DNA from: Microcebus murinus | Taxonomy: Eukaryota; Chordata; Mammalia; Primates; Cheirogaleidae | DNA length: 64,000 bases | Direction: 5' to 3' | NCBI RefSeq assembly: GCF_040939455.1 | Contig: NC_134117.1 | Coordinates: 67,602,501 to 67,666,500 of the forward strand | Shown here: positions 46,301 to 64,000 of the stretch, in pieces | Numbering within the stretch: the stretch's first letter is position 1 | Layout: the number at the start of each line of letters is the position of its first letter | Program-made: the position numbers and the translations under genes | The notes under the pieces: model-generated | The model's input: only the letters and a program-made list of their open reading frames with translations | Told to the model about the DNA's origin: nothing | Database searches by the model: none

Positions 46301-49300
46301 GTCAAGGTTCCCTGGGCAATGTCCATCCTAACTATGGGCTCTTTGGAGGCAGGGTGTGGGGCAGGCAGGACAGCTGATCAGTGGCACTGACCCTGTAAAG
46401 TCAAATCCTCCAGATGGCGACATCCTGGAGAGACCAGAACAGGGAGCTCTCAGCTCTGCCTCCAGGGCCCTGGTGGCCGTGGGTGGTTGTGGTCCGGGCA
46501 CTCTCCTGACAGCAGTCCGGCCAGGCCGCCTCGGCCTTAGTTCTCTCTCTTGCCTGGTGGTGTCAGTCACTCACCGCCCTCCCGAAGCCAGCTGTTGGCC
46601 TAAGCCTGTCCGGCACAGAGGCTGCTCAGGAGAGTCCCCAGTCCCCATTCACAGACATGTAGCTTGGGCCAACCACTGAGGGCTAGAGCTAACATCCACC
46701 TGCTGAACCTGTTACCCAGGCTGTCCCTCCAAGCCTACTGCCCAGCGTCTGTCTGTCCATCCTCGTTACTTCCCACGGCTCCCAGTGTCTCTCTGTGTCC
46801 TCGTAACCCCAGTGTCTGAACCTCCCCTCTTCCTCTCTGAGTTCTCTGTCTCCCACATCAGCCCTGTCTTAGTCTGTCAAATTTGTCCCCACTCTCCATG
46901 GCTGTCACCCTAACCTGACGTGTGGACCCTGTAGGGTGGCCATCGCCCAGCATCTGCCCTGCGTGGGGGTGCTGCTGGGTGTGTCACGCCAGCACAGTCG
47001 CCCCTACCCCAGCTACCGCTCCACCCACCGCTCCACGCTGAGCAGCCAGGCCTCCGACCTCAGCTGGATCTCTGGACGGAAGCGCCAGGAGTCGCTGGGC
47101 TCTGAGAACGACATGGTAAGGACATGGGCCATCACTGGCTCACTCCTGACCGTGCCTTCCTCAATCAGTCCTCAGGCCTGGGGACAGAGGCACAGGCCTC
47201 AAGAGAGACAGAGCAAGAGCTAGCTCGGGGCCCCTCGTTCTCGGCGCTCAGCCCCTCCTCCTGGGAGCCTTGAAGGGCCCAGCAGAGGCAGCGTAGGGAG
47301 GGCTGGCCCTGGAGTTGGGAGACCTGGCTTTGCCCTCAGCTTAGCACGTTGTCACTGTGTGAGCTCGGGCAGGCCCCTCACCGCCCTGAGCCTTCACGTC
47401 CTTCTCTGAAAGAGAAAGCAGTCGTCTGTCTCTACCTCCGACACTGGCCAGGGGGCAGGGGCAGGGCGTGTGCCCGGGGGTGGGTGCTGACCCCACAGCT
47501 GGTGCTGGCTCCGGGAGCCTCCAGCCTGGCCCTCCCTGGGCCTGCAGCTGCCCCCGGATGTCCCCAAGAAAGCTCCCTGCGCCATGGGCACCTGACCCTG
47601 GCCCCCACTGGGCTCCTCCATCATTCTGCCCACAGGGCCCTCTGTGGGCCTCACTAGAGCCACCACTGATGGGCCGCCAGCCATCTCCTCCCTCTGCCCA
47701 GCCTGGGGGTCTTGGTTGAGCGGCTGAGGTAGGAAGCATCCGGGTGACAGTTCCTCCCGCATCTGAACCACTGCAGTGAGCAATGAATGAGGAGTAAATC
47801 TAATCTGCTAACGGAGGCCTCGACCCTCATGAAGACCACCCATCTACCCAGAAATATAAGCACCCGCGTGCTTAGGAGCGTGTGCAGCCACACCCACACC
47901 CTGGCACAGACGCGCACAATTTGCAGGGCTTTGGTGACCAGTAACTGTGCAAACGGTGTCGTGGCGGGCCCCCGGAATGAAATATCCGTGGGGAGGATGG
48001 AGGCGGTCTTGGTGGAGGAGGGCAGGAGCAAAGCTGCGGGCTGTCCCCTCACCTCACAAGCACCCTCCATCTTCCCCAGGGCTGGACAGACATGGAGGTC
48101 GCAGCCGCATGGGGGGCTGCCCCACGAGTGCGTGGGCGGTGCCCCTATGGCCAGGGCCCGGAGGACATGGAAGTCAAGGTCCAGGGACAGGAAGCAGAGA
48201 CTCCAGGGAAGGTGACTGGGCCCAGTGCCTGCCAATCTGTAAAGGGGTGGAGGGTGAGGCAAGTAGCCCAGGGAGTGGCCCGAGAGGGGGGCTTGTTCTC
48301 GCGGCAGACCCATGCCCTCTGGGAATCGCTCCTCCCCACACCTCACAGCTGTCCCTCGCCCACCTGGGGCTCTGTGACTCCAAGACGCTGTGAGCAGGAC
48401 CTGCGTGTGGTCTGTGATTGCTCTTGGGTGTGTCCGTGTGTGACTGTGCTATTGGCTGTGTTGTACCATGACAAATGGATAGCATGTGTGTAAGCATGTG
48501 TCCATGGCGGCGTGTGGTCTGCAGCCAGAGGAGCATAACTCCTGTATGTGTATGACCATGTGCCTCGAATACCTCTCTGTCACTATGATACCCCAGGACA
48601 TGTGACGGAGCGTGCCCCAATGTGTCTGCTCTGAGCTGTGCGTGTGACTGAGTGTGGGTGGTGTGCACCTCTCTGTGTGATCGGAAAGTTAGACATACCT
48701 GGGGAGAAGGAGGCAGTGAGCTGTGTATGTGCTCATCATGAATGCCCCAAGATCAGGATGTCACCCAGAATACTTGTGGCTATTAAAAGAAGGCCAGCTG
48801 TCAGCCCGAGTGCCTATGGAACGGAATGTGGATGGCGATTAGAGAAGGCCGTATTCTGGAACGCTGGAAATACCGTGTGCACAGGCCCCCAGGCAGCCCT
48901 TCCCCCTCGGCTGACAGCTCCCCACCCTCCCCTCCTGTCGCACCCACCCCAGGTGGGCTCCTGGGCTCTCTCAGGTTTCCCCAGCCCAGCCAGAGACTAA
49001 AGGCACACTCCTGCCCCCTTCCCCAGTGCTGGGCCCCTGCGTGTCCCAGAGAGGGGCCCTGGGCTGTTCCCTGCAGCTGGGGAGACCCCGCCTCTCCCAG
49101 CATTCTCTTTTTTGTTTGTTTTTGAGACAGAGTCTCACTCTGTTGCCTGGACCAGAGTGCTATGGCATCAGCCTAGCTCACAGCAACCTCAAACTCCTGG
49201 GCTCAAGCAATCCTCCTGCCTCAGCCTCCAGAGTAGCTGGGACTACAAGCATGCACCACCATGCCAAGCTAGTTTTTTCTATTTTTGGTAGAGATGGGGT

Positions 49301-50354
49301 CTTGCTCTTGCTCAGGCTGGACTTGAACTCCTGAGCTCAAATGATCTGCCCACCTTGGCCTCCCAGAGTGTTAGGATTACAGGCGTGAGCCACCGTGCCC
49401 AGTCCTCTCCCAGCGTTCTCCCCAATGGGGCACTGCTCCCTGTCCCAGAGCCTGGGCACTGGGCTGGACAGAGGCCTGCCTGGCAGTGACTTCTAGGCTG
49501 CCATTCATCAGGCAATGATGAAAGACACGGTGTCTATCCTGGAGGGCTGCTGGGCCGGAGTGTGGACAGGGAGGGCCAGCCGTCAACAGTCACCAAACAC
49601 GTGTGATAAGCACTGCCATGGTGGGAGGGTGAGCACGCAGGGTCCTGAAAGCAGATGCAAGTCCTCCGGCTCCTCTGGGGAACAGGAGGGGGAGGGGAGC
49701 GGGATCTCCAGGCATGGAGGTGGGGGTGGGAGGGGGCACTGAGCAGTCCTGGAACAGCCTGTGCAAGTGCAGGGGGTGCAGGGGAGGGAGCTCGGCATAT
49801 CCCAGAATGGGATATCTCTCTGTGACCCTGGGGATTGGCAGCGGGGGACACAGGGACAGGAGGTGGCAGGAGCAGTCCCAATTAGGGACTGGCCTGAGGA
49901 CCTGACACAGGGACAGGGAGCCCTGGGAGGGGTTGGGTCAGCTTTGCCTGGTGAAGATCAAAGGAAGCTGGGGCCCCAGAGCAGACAAGGAGTGACTCAT
50001 CTAAGGGCAGCAGGGGGGAGAGGAGATACCAGAGGGAACAGGATGGTGGGGTGAGGGTGAACTTGGTCCAGATCCCAGGAGTCCAAGAGCCTGGGGACCA
50101 TCCCAGGAGACACTTTGTAGGCAGCCTTGGACATTGCTGGCTCCTACTGCAAGATGTGGTCTCTGTTGGAAGGCCCATCCCTAACCCAGGATGCAAGCTG
50201 GCCCTTCCACGCCACCTCCCTTCACCTCTCGGTGCCCCAGGTGTGGCTGGTGATCGGAGACTGCTCCCGGTGGGGTGCTCCTCTGGCTAAACAGACGTGT
50301 GCTATTTGTTTGCAGGCCGAGGGGCTGCCCCCCTGCATGGACCCCAGGATGTAG
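40249..50354 (+). CDS. OPN4: Melanopsin, complete coding span (10 exons, 474 aa)
   Basis: Melanopsin is the Gq-coupled, retinal-binding photopigment of intrinsically photosensitive retinal ganglion cells, used for circadian entrainment and the pupil reflex. The coding sequence joins 40249-40392, 41589-41734, 43079-43212, 43531-43734, 44359-44530, 44930-45094, 46007-46114, 46935-47115, 48080-48211 and 50316-50354. All introns are GT-AG, the phases agree, and the total is 1425 nt. Visible residues: N88 (TM1), D116 (TM2), the C143-C221 disulfide pair, Y146 at the bovine Glu113 position, E215 at the Glu181 position (likely counterion), D167-R168-Y169, W309/P311 in TM6, Schiff-base K340 and N346-P-I-I-Y350. 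Human melanopsin is 478 aa, so the length fits. No frameshift or premature stop is seen, so the gene looks functional. The start matches the MNPPSGPR N-terminus of the family. Confidence 0.97.
41437..41572 (+). repeat. MIR element just upstream of OPN4 exon 2
   Basis: Shows the MIR core pattern ('CTCTGTGGGCAAGTAGCTTTGCC', 'CTGAGCTTCATTTTCCCCATC') and ends about 15-20 bp before the exon 2 acceptor. Confidence 0.7.
41589..41734 (+). CDS. OPN4: OPN4 coding exon 2
   Basis: Residues 49-97 (first two bases of R97): the end of the N-terminus (AWAAAWVP...) and TM1 with the GN motif (N88). Acceptor CTCTCCACAG|GCC; donor TGCAG|GTGGCT. It ends in phase 2. Confidence 0.96.
42190..42470 (+). repeat. Two MIR fragments in OPN4 intron 2
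   Basis: 42214-42330 has 'CTTTTCTTATCTGCAAAATGG', and 42375-42470 has 'CCACTTACTGGGTTTTGTGAT'. Both match the MIR core pattern in plus orientation. Confidence 0.6.
42945..43020. repeat. (TG/CA)n alternating tract near OPN4 exon 3
   Basis: About 75 bp of imperfect TGTGTGCACACGTG-type alternating purine-pyrimidine sequence ends about 58 bp before the exon 3 acceptor. Confidence 0.85.
43079..43212 (+). CDS. OPN4: OPN4 coding exon 3
   Basis: Residues 97-142: first intracellular loop ([10 protein letters not shown]), TM2 (NLAVSD, D116) and first extracellular loop. Acceptor CTCTCACAG|GAGC; donor GCAG|GTAGAC. It ends in phase 1. Confidence 0.97.
43531..43734 (+). CDS. OPN4: OPN4 coding exon 4
   Basis: Residues 142-210: disulfide C143, Y146 at the Glu113 position, TM3 ending in D167-R168-Y169, second intracellular loop and TM4. 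Donor TGGA|GTGAGT. It ends in phase 1. Confidence 0.97.
44359..44530 (+). CDS. OPN4: OPN4 coding exon 5
   Basis: Residues 210-267: second extracellular loop with E215 (probable counterion) and disulfide C221, then TM5 ([12 protein letters not shown]). Donor GGCCG|GTAAGT. It ends in phase 2. Confidence 0.97.
44930..45094 (+). CDS. OPN4: OPN4 coding exon 6
   Basis: Residues 267-322: the long third intracellular loop used for Gq coupling ([10 protein letters not shown]...NEWKMAK) and TM6 with SWAPY (W309, P311). The acceptor CTAG|GGCTC is less common but phase and homology require it. Donor GCTGG|GTGAGT. It ends in phase 2. Confidence 0.96.
46007..46114 (+). CDS. OPN4: OPN4 coding exon 7
   Basis: Residues 322-358: TM7 with the chromophore-attachment lysine K340 ([14 protein letters not shown]) and the NPxxY motif N346-Y350. 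Acceptor CCCTAG|GTACG; donor ACAG|GTGCAG. It ends in phase 2. Confidence 0.97.
46935..47115 (+). CDS. OPN4: OPN4 coding exon 8
   Basis: Residues 358-418: helix 8 region and the Ser/Thr-rich proximal tail ([18 protein letters not shown]...), where light-dependent phosphorylation is known in melanopsin. Donor GACATG|GTAAGG. It ends in phase 0. Confidence 0.96.
47300..47420 (+). repeat. MIR fragment in OPN4 intron 8
   Basis: 'TGTCACTGTGTGAGCTCGGGC' followed by 'CCCTCACCGCCCTGAGCC' matches the MIR core pattern. Confidence 0.6.
48080..48211 (+). CDS. OPN4: OPN4 coding exon 9
   Basis: Residues 419-462: distal cytoplasmic tail ([15 protein letters not shown] ... EAETPGK), homologous to the human tail. 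Acceptor CTTCCCCAG|GGC; donor GGGAAG|GTGACT. If this donor is not used, the frame stays open for another 93 codons to 48490. Confidence 0.93.
49108..49403 (-). repeat. Alu, antisense, in OPN4 last intron, with TSD
   Basis: Dimeric Alu flanked by CCTCTCCCAGCRTTCTC (49091-49107, 49404-49420), a 17 bp duplication with one mismatch. It lies between OPN4 exons 9 and 10. Confidence 0.92.
50316..50354 (+). CDS. OPN4: OPN4 coding exon 10 with stop
   Basis: Residues 463-474 and TAG. The last five residues MDPRM correspond to the conserved human ending QDPRM. Acceptor TTTGCAG|GCC. The following 3' UTR is non-coding. Confidence 0.93.
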   Translation, partial: AEGLPPCMDPRM

Positions 50355-51105
50355 ATGCCCACTGGTTCCCCCTTTCTTCTGGGACATGTCCAGCCCTCTC
50401 AGACACACAGACCCAGGATTGCCCTGTGAGCCTGCAGACTTTGGAAGTGACCCTGTCACCTGTGCTGTGCCCCAGCCCCGAGTCCCCTCCTCACACCACT
50501 CCTGCCTGGCTACATGCTCTGCAACTACTCCCCGGCTCAGCAGCTGCACCCGGGCTCAGCCTGAAGAGCGTGTGCCCAGGCCCTTCTGCTTCCTGGAGTC
50601 GCCTGCCCCTGCTCAAATGCTGTGTGCTCCAATTGTCTGGGGAAGACAATGGTGATGGCTCCAGGGGACACCAGCTATTTATGAGCGAGGCATCTTGGCC
50701 AGCCTCTGTGTCCAGGTTGGGCATGTCACTGGCAGGGGAAGGCCAGACCTGCATCTCCCGCTGCCAACAGTTGAAGCTGGGCATGGACCTCACTTTGCTC
50801 ACTGGAAACAGTTACTCACCGCGGGCTGCTTCTCCCAGCTTAGGCTCCTGCTCACTTTGCGCACTGGAAACAGTTACTCACGGCGGGCTTCTTCCCCCAG
50901 CAGACATTCCCACCGCAGCCCACACTCTCGGTCACATGGCATTGCAGACACACGCTCCCATAGGTACCTGTTTGTACGCACACCGCGCACACACGTGCAC
51001 ACTCTGCACCTGCGATTTGTTTCAAATCAGTGGTCTGAGTTCATCCCAGGGCTGTGTGGCTCTGACAGGGTAGAGGAAAATAAAAAGCAGAGAAGGTCTC
51101 CTTGG
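50355..51105 (+). other. OPN4: OPN4 3' UTR (inferred)
   Basis: Non-coding sequence from the stop codon to about 20 bp past AATAAA at 51079-51084. It contains a 62 bp-period tandem duplication (50789-50840 and 50851-50901). The extent is inferred from the poly(A) signal. Confidence 0.65.
51079..51084 (+). terminator. OPN4: OPN4 polyadenylation signal
   Basis: Canonical AATAAA, followed 40-60 bp later by a G/T-rich stretch (TGTTGGTGCTGTGATGGG). It is the first strong signal after the OPN4 stop. Confidence 0.7.
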
Positions 51106-52690
51106 ACAAACGTGGTCTCTTCCTGTTGGTGCTGTGATGGGAGAGAGAAGCAGTGACTGGCCTTGGGTGCCTCCGGCAGCTTCACTTCTTCCCTTCCCTC
51201 TGTCCCCCACCTTGGGACTCTCACTCTGAAAACCCACTTCAGACTGCAGAGGGCAAAGAAGAGGAGGGACAAAGGCCAGGCTGGCCCCCACCCCCACTCC
51301 CCAAGAAGCTGCTGAGTCCCGCCCAGCCACGGGTACCAGCTGCTCTCCGACTGGCCTCGGGTCTCCCAGGGGAGGCAGATGAAGGGAGGCCAGCCTTCCC
51401 CTTTAAGAGCATCCTCCTGCCACCCCTCCCTTTCCTCAGAGGCGAGCATCAGGCAGGGCCAGAGTCCGGAGAAAGAGCCTGCAGCTCCAGGTACAGCCTC
51501 CCCGGGCTCCCGCTCCCCACGCAGGGTGAGTGCCTTCCTTCTCCCACAGCGGTCATGCCCTGCTGCGGGGCTTCCAGCCCGGCAGGACAGACACCCCTAG
51601 GAAAGGGGATAAGGCTGCAGCCAGGAATAGATGGCAGGGGCCTTGCAGAGGCGGGCAGGAATGGTTTGGGGAAGGGACGCGGGTGCTGGCCAGGAGCTGC
51701 TGGCCTCCTGGGCCAGGACAGGCTGGGAGGACAGGCTGGGCTGCATGGCACAGGGCAGAGGAGGTGGTGAGGTGAGAGGAGAACACAGGGCCCTCCCTGG
51801 CTTCTTCCACTTGATATTTTTGTGACCTTGGTCAAGTTACCAAATGACCCTGTAGTGTGGGCTCTCCTGCCATGCAACTTGCATGCGCCAGGCCCCAGGT
51901 GTGAGGTCGTGGGAAGTTACTCATACCCGGGCCTGCACTGACTCCTCGGGGCCCAGCTCAGAGCCCTCCTAGAGAGCCAGCAAGCAGCCAACCCACTTGC
52001 TTTCCCTGAGCCTCAGTTTCTCCAGCCAGGGGGCCAGGATGGATCTTGATCTATTTCTAGACCACACAGGTCTGGAGGTCTTCCTTGGTCCAAAATGGCT
52101 TGGTCCAAAGACCACACTGGCAGGAGTCCTCAGGGCTGAGGCTCCCACCCAGAACACACTGTCTCCGGGTATGGGCTGAACACACCACACACGCTTCCCC
52201 CTCCCTGCCCCTCTGGCCCTGTGTCCCAGCAGCTGAGCAAGTGGTGTCTCCTCCTGTCTTCCCTGCCCCCTGCCATTCCTGTGCAAAGGGCACGGGGGCC
52301 TGGCGTGCAGCACTGGCAGCTGGAGCTTTCCATGCTGCTGTCAAGTTTTCCAGAGCGCAAATGAGACAGGAAAGCTAGGAACAACTGGCTGGTCCCCAGG
52401 GGGCCGGCGGGGGGGTGCACAGTGGGCCTGTCCCAGACCTGCCTTCAGACCCTGTGCCAAGGGGTGTAGGCAGGGGCCCAGTCCCCAGGGCCAGGGTTTG
52501 GGAGGCGTCTGCAGCCCCCTGGGAGCCCATTATCTGGTGAGAGTCCCACAGGAAAGAGCCTGGGTCCACCTCATGTGACCTTGGAAAAGTCATCTAACCC
52601 CCTGAGCCTTGTCTCCTGCAGGCCAAGGTGGCAGCCCCTCAGGGTCCAAGGGGGTAAAGGCATGAAGGCTCCGTGCTGAGCTTGGCTGTG
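51106..52690. other. OPN4-LDB3 intergenic spacer
   Basis: GC-rich unique sequence with a MIR-like fragment near 52555-52640 ('TGTGACCTTGGAAAAGTCATC'). No additional gene is recognised; the open frames are unfamiliar. Confidence 0.45.
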
Positions 52691-63120
<10,430 letters not shown>

Positions 63121-64000
63121 GTAGGTGCTGACTGCCAGTGACGGGTCCGCTCTCAGCCGTGGTTCCTGGACTGCAGCCCGTGGCCTGCCTGCCTGACCCC
63201 TGGCCTGCTCCATGTCTGCTCCTGCGTGGCTGACCGTGGGGAAGTGGGCGGGCCCTCGGGAGAGGCGTTCAAGCCCCCCATGAAACCTGAGTGTGCGAGA
63301 AACCAGCTTGGGCAGCAGTCGTCTCAGCGGAGGGGTCAGCCTCCTGGCCAGGCAGGGGACAAGCTTCCAGAAGGCTCTCACCTTCATCTACCCGAGGGGC
63401 ATGGGGTGGGGTGACTGGCCAAGGCCCCAGCTTGAGCCAACCACCCCAGGAGGAGCTCCCAGGCAAGAGGGGCCTGCTGGGCCTCAGTGTCTCCTCCACA
63501 CAGGATTGCTTCCTCTGATTTCCACTTCCCTGCCTGCCCTCCCCACTGCACAGCCCTACAGCCCGGCACACGTGCTGGCGGTGGCCTTAGATGCAGGCGT
63601 GGGGGAAGCGGTGCGCTGGTTCCAGAACTCACTCTGTGCCCGGCCCTTCCCAAGCTCACGCTGAGCATCTCGACCCGAGGCCCCAAAGCACAGGAGGCCC
63701 AGCCTTCTCGCCCCCAGCCACTCCCCCTGTGTGGCCTCAGGCTGACCCCCGCTGTCCAGTGAGGCAGATTGGGCAGGGCGAGGAGAGGGAAGAAGAGGCT
63801 GACAAGGGCGGGTGGGTCACAGACCCGGGGAGTGGCAGAGGGCCGCTTGGGAGATGCTCGCAGAGGTGGACAGAGAGGCTCAGTGCCAGCCACCTGCTTC
63901 CCTGGCCTCCCCTCCTGCACCCCCACCCCTCCTGCCACAGCCGGCCTCAGGATGGAGGGGACCCCTGGGGCCGGCAGGCTTGCCTTGGCTTCTGTGCAGG
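63121..64000 (+). other. LDB3: LDB3 intron running off the window
   Basis: GC-rich intronic sequence. None of the known downstream LDB3 exons is recognisable before the edge. Confidence 0.5.

Noticed and set aside
48395..48680. GT-rich stretch in OPN4 intron 9 as a structured RNA
   Set aside because: It is a degenerate GT-rich tract without a clear stem structure or RNA-gene promoter elements.

Overview
The window is nuclear DNA of a primate, most likely a strepsirrhine (lemur, galago or loris). It is dense in 7SL-derived dimeric Alu elements. Most carry the middle-region variant typical of strepsirrhine Alus, with an ATTAATTGGCCAACTAA-type stretch followed by an AT-rich linker between the arms. 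Several young L1 3' ends finish in a 'GTACCCCCATAATATGC' block that I associate with strepsirrhine L1. The species cannot be fixed from sequence alone.

Two protein-coding genes are recognisable, both on the + strand. OPN4 (melanopsin) is complete, with ten coding exons between 40249 and 50354, clean GT-AG junctions and consistent phase, giving 474 aa. LDB3 (ZASP/Cypher/Oracle) begins about 2 kb downstream of the OPN4 poly(A) signal. Its first three coding exons (53369-63120) encode the PDZ domain and the start of the linker, and the gene runs off the right edge. OPN4 followed by LDB3 in the same orientation matches the human 10q23.2 order.

Layout: 1-5480 is mostly antisense L1 and Alu sequence. 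5500-6480 is a CpG island with no recognisable coding gene. 6480-10250 is largely unique DNA with a small retroposon, a MaLR LTR and a hAT-type remnant. 10250-16850 is an L1 mosaic (5' UTR, ORF1, ORF2) with Alus. 16850-29900 is AT-rich, with many Alus and old L1. 30000-32300 is a second CpG-rich cluster split by an Alu-L1 compound insertion. 33750-40250 is GC-rich unique DNA upstream of OPN4. 40249-51100 is OPN4, 52700-53200 the likely LDB3 muscle promoter, and 53462-64000 LDB3 introns and exons, including a 15-16 bp-based GC-rich minisatellite.

The two genes are not functionally linked: melanopsin is a retinal ganglion cell photopigment, and LDB3 a Z-disc scaffold in striated muscle. I found no prokaryote-like system, CRISPR array or new enzyme cassette. 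The most unusual signals are structural: two Alu-L1 compound insertions each bounded by one target-site duplication, a retroposed short RNA I could not identify, a near-identical 101 bp duplication with Alu microhomology, a 41 bp-arm inverted repeat, CTCF-like motifs in L1 5' UTRs, the LDB3 minisatellite, and a cluster of CRE-like octamers.
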